From an uncultured Glaciecola sp. (GTDB taxonomy: Bacteria; Pseudomonadota; Gammaproteobacteria; Enterobacterales; Alteromonadaceae), in the NCBI RefSeq assembly GCF_937770335.1, contig NZ_CALJHY010000011.1:1-64000 (forward strand): 64,000 nucleotides of DNA, given 5' to 3'. Positions within the stretch are counted from its first letter, which is position 1. Every line of letters starts with the position of its first letter. The translations under genes were made by a program, and so were the position numbers. Positions 47,967 to 62,567 of the stretch are shown here, one piece after another. Below the pieces are notes generated by a model. It had not been told where the DNA came from, searched no databases, and saw nothing but the letters and a program-made list of their open reading frames with translations.

Positions 47967-47973
47967 GAAATAC

Positions 47974-48822
47974 ATGGTTTGCTTGGTCAGACGGAAATGG
48001 ATGGGCTTTGCAAGAACAGGGATCGTTGCTATTTCGCTCATATTACTAACTTCATGTAGCGGTCGTTCTCAGCCTGCACCCGTCATGTCGCTCAACACTT
48101 CTGTTGCGAAACAAAACAATCTCACCGAAATTGATGGCGAAATATACGAGGTCCAGAAAGGCGACACTCTCTTCGCCGTTGCGTTTTATAGCGGTAATGA
48201 TTATCTAGATATCGCAAAATATAACGACATAAAACCCCCGTACGGCATATATCCTGGCCAAACGTTGACCTTAATTCCACCATCTGAAAAAAATAACAAG
48301 AATGAAAACAAAGATATAACCTCTGATCCAAATAGCTATACTAAAGTTGTAGTTGACCCCGCGAAAACACAGGCGTATGGTGAAAGAGAAAGGAAAAAAC
48401 ATCGAGAAAAATCAAATAAAAAACACGAAACTTCGGATAAACCTGATAACGACGTGATTTGGATTTGGCCAGCATCAGGTGAATCAACCTCTGCTGTGGT
48501 CGGTAGCGATGGCACTAATCGTGGGGTTGATATAAAAGGCGATTTATACTCCCCAATATATGCAGCGGCAAATGGCAAAGTCGTGTATGCAGGGAACGCA
48601 TTAAAGGGATATGGAAATTTAATCATTATTAAGCACGAAAATAATCTGTTAAGCGCGTATGCGCATAATGATACGATTTTAGTTAGTGAGCAGCGTTATG
48701 TTAAGCAAGGACAAAAGATTGCAACTATGGGACGCACTGGGTCCAGCGATGTTATGTTGCATTTTGAAATTAGGCGTAAAGGGAAGTCGCTCGATCCCTT
48801 CAGATTCTTACCAAAAAAATAA
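47974..48822 (+). CDS. nlpD: LysM/LytM lipoprotein NlpD, amidase activator
   Basis: NlpD activates the cell-separation amidase AmiC from the outer membrane. The 282-residue protein has a lipoprotein signal ending SLILLTSC, a LysM domain (YEVQKGDTLFAVAFYSGND, about 57-105), a charged low-complexity linker rich in K, E and N, and a LytM domain (from about 160). The LytM zinc ligands are incomplete: GVDIKG replaces the HxGxD pattern, and MLHFEIR replaces HLHFEIR. This is typical of the non-enzymatic activators. An alternative start is the ATG at 48001. In E. coli the rpoS promoter lies inside nlpD; the same is plausible here but not shown. Confidence 0.93.
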   Translation: MVCLVRRKWMGFARTGIVAISLILLTSCSGRSQPAPVMSLNTSVAKQNNLTEIDGEIYEVQKGDTLFAVAFYSGNDYLDIAKYNDIKPPYGIYPGQTLTLIPPSEKNNKNENKDITSDPNSYTKVVVDPAKTQAYGERERKKHREKSNKKHETSDKPDNDVIWIWPASGESTSAVVGSDGTNRGVDIKGDLYSPIYAAANGKVVYAGNALKGYGNLIIIKHENNLLSAYAHNDTILVSEQRYVKQGQKIATMGRTGSSDVMLHFEIRRKGKSLDPFRFLPKK

Positions 48823-48904
48823 TTCGTTTATTGGCTTATCCTTAATTGGATCTGTTTTCCAGCCTTTCACTGAATTAACTTTAAGAAGTTGATCGGGGTG
48901 AACC

Positions 48905-49822
48905 ATGACTACAAAACAAATTAGTAAAACTGCAGCACAAAAAGTACAAGCTGATGCAAACGAAGGTCTGAGTAACAAGCAACTTGATGCCACCCAAATA
49001 TATCTGGGTGAAATTGGTTTTTCCCCGCTACTTTCCGCTGAAGAGGAAGTGAAATTTTCGCGTGAAGCATTAAAAGGTAATGAAAAATCACGTGAGCGAA
49101 TGATTGTTAGCAATTTGCGCTTGGTGGTTAAAATTGCTCGCCGTTATAATAATAGAGGATTAGCGCTACTAGACTTAATAGAAGAAGGCAACTTAGGTCT
49201 CATTCGCGCAGTTGAAAAGTTTGATCCTGAACGCGGTTTCCGCTTCTCAACCTATGCAACTTGGTGGATAAGGCAAACCATTGAGCGGGCACTGATGAAC
49301 CAAACGCGCACTATTCGTTTACCTATCCATATCGTCAAAGAACTCAACTTATATTTGCGCACGGCTAGAAAACTTTCTCAAGAACTTGATCATGAGCCAA
49401 CCGCACAAGAAATTGCTGAAGCAACTGGTGAGCCAGTGTCTAGTGTTCAAAAAATGCTGAAATTAAACGAACGTATCAACTCTGTAGACACTCCTATTGG
49501 TGGTGATGATGAGAATAAAGCACTACTTGATATCATTGCGGATGAACAAGGTACGCAACCAGAAAACCAAGCGCAAACGAATGACATGAAGCTCAACATC
49601 ATAAAATGGTTAGAAGAGCTCAATCCTAAACAGACAGAAGTATTAGCGAGGCGATTTGGCTTACTAGGTCATGAACCAGCGACCCTAGAGGATGTCGGAG
49701 TTGAAATAGGTTTAACGAGAGAACGTGTTAGACAAATTCAGGTCGAAGCGTTAAAGCGCTTGAAAGATATTATGCGTCACCATGGTCTTGATATAGAATC
49801 TCTATTTACCTATCACGGATAG
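48905..49822 (+). CDS. rpoS: RNA polymerase sigma factor RpoS
   Basis: RpoS directs the general stress and stationary-phase response. The 305-residue protein has the region 1.2 motif [21 protein letters not shown], region 2 with [36 protein letters not shown] and [15 protein letters not shown]. Region 3 has [11 protein letters not shown], and region 4 has [14 protein letters not shown] near the end. LLDLIEEGN and [10 protein letters not shown] separate RpoS from RpoD-like factors by length (no region 1.1 block). The ATG has a GGGGTG site about 9 bp upstream. It follows nlpD as in most gammaproteobacteria. Confidence 0.97.
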   Translation: MTTKQISKTAAQKVQADANEGLSNKQLDATQIYLGEIGFSPLLSAEEEVKFSREALKGNEKSRERMIVSNLRLVVKIARRYNNRGLALLDLIEEGNLGLIRAVEKFDPERGFRFSTYATWWIRQTIERALMNQTRTIRLPIHIVKELNLYLRTARKLSQELDHEPTAQEIAEATGEPVSSVQKMLKLNERINSVDTPIGGDDENKALLDIIADEQGTQPENQAQTNDMKLNIIKWLEELNPKQTEVLARRFGLLGHEPATLEDVGVEIGLTRERVRQIQVEALKRLKDIMRHHGLDIESLFTYHG

Positions 49823-49836
49823 TCAATACAAAACTG

Positions 49837-50358
49837 ATGATGATTTCTTTTATACGACTCGCTATATCTGGGCTTATCGCCTTCTGTTTCTATGCAGCTT
49901 GGGCTTATTATGCCAACAGCCTAGTAACTAACGATCCCGAAACGCTTTACAAAGCGGCATTAGTACAAGGTAGTTATAGCGGCGGCATAACACTTATTTT
50001 CGCCTTTACGCTAGAACTTTTTCATAAAATATTAAGTAATAAATACTATTGCCTTCCCTTTATTGTTCCTACCGTGGCAAGACCGGCTTTTTTTAGCAAA
50101 GAGTGCGAAACCGCGAAAACTTTTGAAGTATCTTTAAATCATATTGAACGCGCTTGCAGCGGAACGTGCTTGCCCGGGGTGCTATTAACACCATTGCCAG
50201 CAATTGCTTTGCAGGGTAGTTTTGTGGTGGCAGTGAATATTGCTTTTATGACGCCTAATTTATGGCTTACGGTCGCTCCGTCTATATTCTTTAGCGCGGT
50301 TTATGGTTATATATATAGTATTTCGCTAACCAGAAAACTTAGGCTCGCTCAAGCGTAA
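49837..50358 (+). CDS. uncharacterised membrane protein after rpoS
   Basis: The 173-residue protein is not recognised. It has about four hydrophobic segments: near 5-26 (IRLAISGLIAFCFYAAWAYY), 45-65, 120-140 (GVLLTPLPAIALQGSFVVAV) and 145-165. The central stretch contains CETAKTFEVSLNHIERACSGTC with several cysteines. It lies 14 bp after rpoS and its last 20 bp overlap the convergent folA end. The frame is open and ATG-led throughout. Function cannot be inferred from the neighbours. Confidence 0.6.
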   Translation: MMISFIRLAISGLIAFCFYAAWAYYANSLVTNDPETLYKAALVQGSYSGGITLIFAFTLELFHKILSNKYYCLPFIVPTVARPAFFSKECETAKTFEVSLNHIERACSGTCLPGVLLTPLPAIALQGSFVVAVNIAFMTPNLWLTVAPSIFFSAVYGYIYSISLTRKLRLAQA

Positions 50359-50824
50359 CAAAAGTATAGTCGTGTGGATTTTTTTCATCTTTCTTGTGAA
50401 CTTCTCGTGCGACCTCAGTCCAGTTGCCATTCGCTTCATAATCTGGAAACTGAGTATCACCAGCAACCTTCAAATCGATAAAGGTAAGGTAGAGGCGTTT
50501 TGCTTGTGCCAGCATAGATTTATAAATGCTTCCGCCGCCAATAATCATCACTTCATCATAAGCAGATGCTTCTTGCATTGCTGCTTCGATGGATGTCACG
50601 ACAGTGGCATCGGCTAACGAATAAGCCTTATTGGTCGTAATAACAATATTGGGACGCCCTGGTAGTGCTCTCCCAATCGACTCATACGTCTTCCTACCCA
50701 TCAGTACTGGCTTACCCATGGTTACCGACTTAAAGTGTTTTAGATCCGCGGGCAAATGCCAAGGCATGTCGTTGTCGGCACCGATTATGCGGTTGTCTGC
50801 CATCGCAGCAATCATTGATATCAT
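50339..50824 (-). CDS. folA: dihydrofolate reductase FolA
   Basis: FolA reduces dihydrofolate with NADPH. The 161-residue protein has MISMIAAMADNRIIGADNDM, with W22 and the catalytic Asp27 in PWHLPADLKHFK. MGRKTYESIGRALPGRPNIV and VMIIGGGSIYKSML are the NADPH-binding signatures. The length matches chromosomal DHFRs. The 3' end overlaps the convergent membrane gene by 20 bp. Confidence 0.97.
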   Translation of the reverse strand: MISMIAAMADNRIIGADNDMPWHLPADLKHFKSVTMGKPVLMGRKTYESIGRALPGRPNIVITTNKAYSLADATVVTSIEAAMQEASAYDEVMIIGGGSIYKSMLAQAKRLYLTFIDLKVAGDTQFPDYEANGNWTEVAREVHKKDEKNPHDYTFVTLERA

Positions 50825-50869
50825 TTCTTTATGCCCGAACTATTCTTTAGAGTAAGCTATCTTTACTAT

Positions 50870-52057
<1,188 letters not shown>

Positions 52058-52373
52058 CTAAACCTGTGGTTGGTGCGCGTCAGCAATCTAAATACAATGC
52101 CTCCACACGAAATTACACTTTAAGTATAGCAGTTTTTGCTCTACCAGTAACTGGTCTTTAAACCAGCTTTAAACCTTAAACAATTCAAATCATTAAACGC
52201 AATTGTCAACATTGCTCTGCATAGCGATGTTGATCTGAGCATTAGCAATTAGCCAAAGCTCTCTTTTCAAAAAAACGCGGCAAGCTCATCTATGAGGGCT
52301 TCACAATCACATCACTGAAACCGTGGTTTTTTTGAGGAGGGAGCTTTTGTTAATTATTTCCCATCAACTCTCG

Positions 52374-52499
52374 ATGAGACTAATAGCCTTGCTCTTTGCA
52401 TCTTGTTTGTCAGTGACACTCTGCTTGAATAGTGCAGCGCTAGCAGGACGTTCTATGGTAGTAAACTTTTACTACTCAACTGTTTATACCTTACATTAA
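52374..52499 (+). CDS. candidate 41-residue secreted peptide
   Basis: The frame from the ATG at 52374 encodes a signal-peptide-like start, MRLIALLFASCLSVTLCLNS then AALA, followed by about 17 residues ending FYYSTVYTLH. A TTG at 52347, with GAGGAGGGAG 6 bp upstream, is an in-frame alternative that adds nine residues. I do not recognise it. The hydrophobic core and AALA cleavage-like site argue for export. With only 41 codons and no homology check it could be chance. Confidence 0.3.
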   Translation: MRLIALLFASCLSVTLCLNSAALAGRSMVVNFYYSTVYTLH

Positions 52500-52567
52500 G
52501 ACTACCCTGATAGTGTATTATCAAAGAATAAACGCACTGCTGAAAATCCAGCAATTATAGTCAATTT

Positions 52568-52671
52568 ATGTTGAAGTCGCTTTCTCAAAAAACGTCTAAC
52601 TTCAGAGATAAAATTAGAAAGCTAAACATCGGTGGCCTTGCAGCATCTTTTTGAGAAAGGGACTTCAACAT
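52568..52671. mobile_element. 104-bp element with 24-bp terminal inverted repeats (MITE-like)
   Basis: The left end (52568-52591) begins ATGTTGAAGTC and ends CTCAAAAA. The right end (52648-52671) is its reverse complement, with one mismatch in 24. About 56 bp lie inside and carry no gene. No target-site duplication is evident. It could be a miniature transposon, a remnant of an insertion sequence, or a long stem-loop in a transcript. Confidence 0.55.
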
Positions 52672-52786
52672 GCAGTGACATCTCGATAACAAGCATTACA
52701 AAACCATTCTGTATACCATCAATCGACGTGCATATCTTAAACGCTAATGCACTACCGTAAAGTACGGGTTAAAAAAGCACGTAAAA

Positions 52787-52812
52787 AAAACCCCGCCGAT
52801 AGCGGGGTTTTC
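52787..52812 (-). terminator. rplU-rpmA terminator
   Basis: AAAACCCCGC pairs with GCGGGGTTTT around a short loop, and eight A upstream form the U tract on the minus strand. It lies 20 bp beyond the rpmA stop and separates rpmA from obg. Confidence 0.92.
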
Positions 52813-52830
52813 GATATGCTTTAGACCGGA

Positions 52831-53088
52831 TTACTCAGCTAGAATGCTAACAAATCTGCGGTTTTTAGGGCCTTTGATTTCGAACTGTACTTTACCTGCT
52901 GTTAATGCGAATAAAGTATGGTCTTTACCAATACCCATATTTGTGCCAGGGTGAAACTTAGTCCCACGCTGTCTAACAATAATATTACCTGCTAATACAT
53001 CTTGGCCGCCATAGCGCTTAACGCCTAAGCGTTTACTTTCTGAATCGCGACCGTTCTTAGTACTACCACCAGCTTTTTTATGTGCCAT
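52831..53088 (-). CDS. rpmA: 50S ribosomal protein L27
   Basis: The 85-residue protein begins [20 protein letters not shown], with the glycine-rich tail that reaches the peptidyl-transferase centre. [21 protein letters not shown] is diagnostic. It follows rplU by 14 bp in one operon. The strong terminator lies just downstream. Confidence 0.98.
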   Translation of the reverse strand: MAHKKAGGSTKNGRDSESKRLGVKRYGGQDVLAGNIIVRQRGTKFHPGTNMGIGKDHTLFALTAGKVQFEIKGPKNRRFVSILAE

Positions 53089-53102
53089 GAGTTAGTCTCC
53101 TA

Positions 53103-53414
53103 TTATACGTTAATTGCAGTGATTTTCACTTCTGTGAACCACTGGCGATGTCCCATCTGCTTGCGACTGTGCTTGCGTCGACGGAACTTAACTACTTTAA
53201 TTTTTTCGCCGCGACCGTGTGTAACTATCTCAGCTGTAACTTTACCACCCGCAACATAAGGCGTTCCGATTTTTACATCTTCGCCGTTACTGATCATCAA
53301 GATATTATCGAATTCGATTGACTCACCAGGAGCCACTTCAATCTTCTCAAGACGAAGGGTTTGACCTTCGGCCACACGGTGTTGTTTACCACCACTTTGG
53401 AAAACCGCGTACAT
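53103..53414 (-). CDS. rplU: 50S ribosomal protein L21
   Basis: The 103-residue protein [20 protein letters not shown] carries the L21 signature [15 protein letters not shown] near the C-terminus. The ATG at 53414, with GGAGA upstream, is used because longer frames add residues absent from the family. It is the first gene of rplU-rpmA, and a clear sigma-70 promoter lies about 55 bp upstream. Confidence 0.98.
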   Translation of the reverse strand: MYAVFQSGGKQHRVAEGQTLRLEKIEVAPGESIEFDNILMISNGEDVKIGTPYVAGGKVTAEIVTHGRGEKIKVVKFRRRKHSRKQMGHRQWFTEVKITAINV

Positions 53415-53468
53415 ATATTTCTCCGCACTGCGCATACAAGCGCTTTTTATTCAAAAAACAGGGCGCGA

Positions 53469-53497
53469 ATTGTACGTTAAGGATTCTAATCTATCAA
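53469..53497 (-). promoter_or_regulatory. sigma-70 promoter of rplU-rpmA
   Basis: On the minus strand TTGATA (53497-53492) and TACAAT (53474-53469) are separated by 17 bp. Each differs from the consensus by one base. Start of transcription would be near 53462, giving a leader of about 48 nt before the rplU ATG. Confidence 0.65.
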
Positions 53498-53667
53498 GCA
53501 TAAAACCGAATTTTATTTAGGCTATTTTCAATTAAGTAAAAAAAGCGCTGACAAGCAGGCAAATTGGGTCTTATTTGCATCAGTTTTGTACAAGCCATTG
53601 TAGATTAATGTACACTACGGCACATCACTTATTTATCGTTTAAAATTAGGCGCGGTACAAGTTCAAT

Positions 53668-54639
53668 ATGAATTTAGCAAGTATTCAATCACTCACTTCA
53701 TCGGACATGCAGGCCGTTAACAAACTGATTCAAACGCAAGTTGATTCAGATGTTGCTCTTATCAATCAACTGGGTTTTTACATCGTTAATAGTGGTGGTA
53801 AACGATTACGTCCATTATTAACCGTCTTGGCCGCGCGTGCTCTCAATATTAAAAATGATGAGCACCATACACTAGCCGCGATTATTGAATTTATACATAC
53901 CGCAACACTTTTGCATGATGATGTTGTCGATGAGTCTACGATGCGTCGTGGACGAGAAACCGCTAACGCGGTATTTGGCAACCAAGCAAGCGTGTTAGTG
54001 GGTGATTTTTTATATTCACGTGCCTTTCAGATGATGGTTGGCCTAAAGCGCATGAAGGTCATGGAAATTTTATCTGAAGCAACTAACCGGATCGCTCAGG
54101 GTGAAGTCATGCAACTAATGAGTTGCAACGATCCTAACACCACTGAAGCAAGCTACTTAGAAGTTATTTACAGCAAGACAGCTCGTTTGTTTGAGGCTGC
54201 AACACAACTTGCGGCTATTCTGACGGATCAAAATGAAGAAATTGAACTGGCTATGCAAGCTTATGGAAAGCACCTAGGCACGGCGTTTCAACTCATTGAT
54301 GATGTCCTTGATTACACTGCCCAAGCCGATGACATGGGTAAAAATGCAGGTGATGACTTAACTGAAGGTAAACCAACTTTACCACTGCTGCATGCTATGT
54401 GGCATTGTGAAGCATCAGATGCAAATCTCATCCGAGACGCTATTGAAAATGCTAATGGTATGCCTCATTTTGACCATATATTAAAGGTGATGCAGGACAC
54501 CGGATCATTAGCTTACACGCAAGAATGTGCTGAAATTGAGGCTAAAAAGGCGAAAGATGCCTTAAATGCAATTCCTGATAGTGAATTTAAAGAGGCACTT
54601 ATTGGCCTCGCTGATTTATCAGTTAACCGAAACTACTAA
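53668..54639 (+). CDS. ispB: octaprenyl diphosphate synthase IspB
   Basis: IspB makes the C40 side chain of ubiquinone and menaquinone. The 323-residue protein has the first aspartate-rich motif LLHDDVVDES at about 80-90, the FARM-region GGKRLRP before it, and the second motif FQLIDDVLDY at about 210. DDLTEGKPTLPLLHAM follows. These match long-chain trans-prenyltransferases. Its divergent position to rplU is conserved in gammaproteobacteria. No terminator was recognised downstream. Confidence 0.96.
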   Translation: MNLASIQSLTSSDMQAVNKLIQTQVDSDVALINQLGFYIVNSGGKRLRPLLTVLAARALNIKNDEHHTLAAIIEFIHTATLLHDDVVDESTMRRGRETANAVFGNQASVLVGDFLYSRAFQMMVGLKRMKVMEILSEATNRIAQGEVMQLMSCNDPNTTEASYLEVIYSKTARLFEAATQLAAILTDQNEEIELAMQAYGKHLGTAFQLIDDVLDYTAQADDMGKNAGDDLTEGKPTLPLLHAMWHCEASDANLIRDAIENANGMPHFDHILKVMQDTGSLAYTQECAEIEAKKAKDALNAIPDSEFKEALIGLADLSVNRNY

Positions 54640-54731
54640 CTGATTAAACGGATTATATTTAGCCACTGTTTTAATAAGCAGATTCAAGCACATTCTTTTA
54701 TAACATCATGAATAGCATTAATTTCCTGAAT

Positions 54732-55040
54732 TTATGATATTCGACGCAATTCTATACTAACCCATAAAGCTTGAATGGTTGAAGATGTGTCGACTAACTT
54801 TAGGTCGCCCATGTCTTTTATTTGATTGAGCCTAACACCACTAACAAATGGAACGCGGCGAAAGTAAGTTTTTTCACCTTTTTGATAAAGATAATCTTGC
54901 GATCTAACCAACAAAAATAAAATAGGCAAACCAAGAAGAGACCATACCGTCCATTGCGAATAAATAAATGAAATAATTTGCAACGGCAAAGCGCCATAGA
55001 GGAGCGCAAAAAATACGCTATTGAGAATAGACCGTTTCAT
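54732..55040 (-). CDS. small uncharacterised membrane protein
   Basis: The 102-residue protein has two hydrophobic segments at about 9-28 and 33-50 (SLLGLPILFLLVRSQDYLYQ). A C-terminal soluble part contains the basic stretch KKGEKTYFRRVPF. It is not recognised. A PH-like membrane-domain fold is possible but unsupported. It has an AAGGA ribosome-binding site before the ATG, and is isolated between ispB and the prolidase gene. Confidence 0.5.
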   Translation of the reverse strand: MKRSILNSVFFALLYGALPLQIISFIYSQWTVWSLLGLPILFLLVRSQDYLYQKGEKTYFRRVPFVSGVRLNQIKDMGDLKLVDTSSTIQALWVSIELRRIS

Positions 55041-55202
55041 AAAAATCCTTTTTTACACCACGCTAATTAATTAGATTCTTCGTTTCCATACGAGGCGGTT
55101 GCACAATAGCAGAAAATTTGTTCAGACAACAGACAATATAGAGGAGTACTTAGGGAAGGTTTATTCATCGTGCCGTTATTAACTAAAACTTTTTACTTTA
55201 AT

Positions 55203-55238
55203 AAGTCAGTTAATAGACTTCTCTCTATTAACTGACTT
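55203..55238. other. perfect 15-bp hairpin downstream of pepQ
   Basis: AAGTCAGTTAATAGA and its exact complement are separated by a 6-nt loop, 41 bp after the prolidase stop. The absence of a T tract on either strand argues for an RNA-stabilising hairpin or repeat unit rather than a standard terminator. Confidence 0.65.
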
Positions 55239-55278
55239 GTGATTACTTCTTGTTCTATCACGTATTTTCTTCGGACGA

Positions 55279-56616
<1,338 letters not shown>

Positions 56617-56726
56617 TTAGAATTTAGGTTTAAATCTTACTTGCTTGATTTGCACATGCTTTTTTTCGTCTATGTGCATATTATCAGGCTATGGCTTTGT
56701 TGTCAGTGGCATCAGAACGATTCGTT

Positions 56727-58712
56727 CTAGTCGCCAACGCTGATCGGGATTTGCATTTGAACTAACTCGCCAAAAACTGAGTTATCTATTGTTTTTGGTA
56801 TTTTTGAGTCACTAATTTCAAAAAGCTGATGTTGATAAATTTGCTTATATGCCATGACTGCTTTGACGTAATTTCGAGTTTCTCTATAAGGAATAGTCTC
56901 GACCCACAAATCTGCACCAATCGTCTCACTAATCGGTAACCAGCTTTTTACTCTACTCCAACCAGCATTGTATGAGGCAGTCGCCAGTACCATATTGTTA
57001 TCTACTTTATCCATTAAATATCGCAGGTATTTGTTGCCCAATTTAGCATTCGTATTGGGGTTCATTAGGGAGCGATCCGATACGCTTCTTTTTTCTAAAT
57101 ATCTCGCCGTTGAGGGCAATATCTGCATCAACCCAAACGCTTTCGCTGACGAGACTGCGTCGCTCATAAATGAACTTTCTCTGCGGGCAATAGCAAATGC
57201 CCACTCAGGTTCAATTTCATTACGCAGAGCCTCTTTAGTCAAAATGTCCGCATATGCCATAGGAAAACGTCTATTAACGTCATTTAAATAACCCGTACTA
57301 CTAAAAGTGAATATAGCTTGATCATGCCAGCCCCATTGACCTGCTATGACAGCCGATGCAAGCCTTTCTTGGTCATTCAATTGTTGCTGCACGAATCGCC
57401 ATTCTAATCTTGCCTCGTGGTATCGCTCTAGCTCTTTAAGCTCGAAAGCACGCTTTGCGCTCGGCAGTTGTTCAACTCGGTCAATAACGACCTTTTCTAT
57501 GACCAAAGGGTTATCTTGAAAACTAAAAGACTGCCCTAGCCTAGCACTCGCTAAGAACCCATAATAATGACGCTCGCCTGCCAATTGCTTAAATAAGTCG
57601 TTAGCCTTGTATTCGTTGCCCAACGCAGCATAACTGCGTGCTAACCAATATTGATACTCGTGAGTACGAGTTAATAGAGGCGACGCTTTTTCTATCAAAT
57701 TAATTATACTCGGCCAGTTTTGATCTTTTAACAGGACGGTCAGATGCCAGCGCAGTACCTCGGGGTCTTGCTCTAATGATTCCGATTTAATAAGCCAATA
57801 TTCTGCATCTTCATGTTTAGCGATGGCCAAGCTAACCGCAAACTTATTTGCAACATGTGCTTGTTGTTTATCGGTAAACGTAAGTATTTTCTGTGCCCTT
57901 TTCCATGTTTTTAAAGATGCCGCCTTGTTTCTCCAAATTAACCTGCCTAGACCATAACTGATAATTTCGGCTTCAATCTCAGGGTAATGGCCTTTAAATG
58001 CCTTGAGTCGCTTTACAGTAGAAGGGGACTTTCTTGTTTTTTTCCATAAATCGGCTAGGTATTTTTTATCTTCGGGTAATAACGTTCTTAAATAGGAAAT
58101 AATAGAATATTGCCCACCATTAGCTGCTTTGGCGATACGTTGCAGTATTAACGTTTCAGTCAATTGACCGTCAGCTTTCCACTTTTTAAACAGTAAGTCG
58201 CAATCTTTCGGTTGCGACTTACTGTTATTCCACAAATCAGCTATTTGCGGATATAATTCATCTTTACTCACCTTATCTTCAAGTTGATAACGCAAATATC
58301 GGCACACTAATTTGGTGTCGCCGATGGGCTGATAGAATTCCAAAAATAAGCTTTTTCGGTTTTTCTTTGCAAGGTGTCGCAACCACGGCCGCAAAACGCG
58401 ACGCTCTAACGGCGTGTCCTTATATTCCTCGAGGAACGCTCTGACCTGTTCAACTTTCTTAGTCGTCAACCCATGTAAAATTTTTCTTTCTATTAAATAA
58501 GGTACTAATGGATAGTCTCCCAGATGAATCACCAACTTTGCAAAGTCTTCGTCGCTGGTATCCCATACATATTTTTCAATTCGTAAAAATTCGCTACGTT
58601 GGCTCTTTATTTGTTCCTCTGGTGATTTATTTTCCAACGAAAAGGCAACAGTCGACAAAAAAATGCTGAGAATCATAATAAGACTAAAAATGGGTGCTAT
58701 AACGTTAGACAA
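56727..58712 (-). CDS. slt: soluble lytic murein transglycosylase Slt
   Basis: Slt cleaves peptidoglycan glycan strands in the periplasm, giving 1,6-anhydro products. The 661-residue protein has a signal peptide (hydrophobic run SLIMILSIFLSTVAFS), a long helical superhelical U/L domain to about 470, and a C-terminal lysozyme-like domain. The catalytic Glu is in FAIARRESSFMSDAVSSAK (near 510), followed by GLMQILPSTARYL and ASYNAGWSRVKSW. All belong to lytic transglycosylase family 1A. It sits between pepQ and fadB, divergent from fadB. No TrpR-type repressor gene is adjacent. Confidence 0.92.
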   Translation of the reverse strand: MSNVIAPIFSLIMILSIFLSTVAFSLENKSPEEQIKSQRSEFLRIEKYVWDTSDEDFAKLVIHLGDYPLVPYLIERKILHGLTTKKVEQVRAFLEEYKDTPLERRVLRPWLRHLAKKNRKSLFLEFYQPIGDTKLVCRYLRYQLEDKVSKDELYPQIADLWNNSKSQPKDCDLLFKKWKADGQLTETLILQRIAKAANGGQYSIISYLRTLLPEDKKYLADLWKKTRKSPSTVKRLKAFKGHYPEIEAEIISYGLGRLIWRNKAASLKTWKRAQKILTFTDKQQAHVANKFAVSLAIAKHEDAEYWLIKSESLEQDPEVLRWHLTVLLKDQNWPSIINLIEKASPLLTRTHEYQYWLARSYAALGNEYKANDLFKQLAGERHYYGFLASARLGQSFSFQDNPLVIEKVVIDRVEQLPSAKRAFELKELERYHEARLEWRFVQQQLNDQERLASAVIAGQWGWHDQAIFTFSSTGYLNDVNRRFPMAYADILTKEALRNEIEPEWAFAIARRESSFMSDAVSSAKAFGLMQILPSTARYLEKRSVSDRSLMNPNTNAKLGNKYLRYLMDKVDNNMVLATASYNAGWSRVKSWLPISETIGADLWVETIPYRETRNYVKAVMAYKQIYQHQLFEISDSKIPKTIDNSVFGELVQMQIPISVGD

Positions 58713-58763
58713 TGCGGTTTCCGTCGTTGTTAAAAATTAATTACATTAAATAAACAAAAAAAT

Positions 58764-58780
58764 AACTGGTACAATGAGTG
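58764..58780. promoter_or_regulatory. putative FadR-like box upstream of fadBA
   Basis: AACTGGTACAATGAGTG has the full left half AACTGGTAC of gammaproteobacterial FadR sites and keeps AGT on the right. It lies 173 bp before the fadB ATG. It is a partial match only and could reflect chance. Confidence 0.3.
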
Positions 58781-58952
58781 TTAGAAAAAGTAAACTTATC
58801 AACCATGTTGATCATCTACCAGAATGCTCTATCTTAAGTAGTACCATATTAATTGGTAGAACGTTCAACAATAGTATAATCACTAATCGACAAATGGTGA
58901 TTAATCTTAACAATTTCCATCATGCGTGTTGTAAATGTCACAGGAGAATATA

Positions 58953-62292
<3,340 letters not shown>

Positions 62293-62309
62293 ATGGACTG
62301 AAAAATCAA

Positions 62310-62337
62310 AAAGGGATGCTATTTAGCATCCCTTTTT
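62310..62337 (+). terminator. fadBA terminator
   Basis: AAAGGGATGCT pairs with AGCATCCCTTT around ATTT, followed by T residues, 18 bp after the fadA stop. Confidence 0.93.
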
Positions 62338-62567
62338 TATTACCTCTTTATTCTTTAAAAGCGTTAATAGAAAGAGGACTTCCTTAATGCGTGCATCAAT
62401 GAATAAAATAGATACAATGATTATCCATCAGCTGTGATTTTACTAATTAATGCCTGAAGTGTCTCATCGCAAGCGTCATTATCTACCTGACAGCCGCCAT
62501 ATGTCGACCAGTTGAACTCGCACCAAATTGCAGACATAGGTCTCCACATTGGTTTTAGAGTTTCTAT

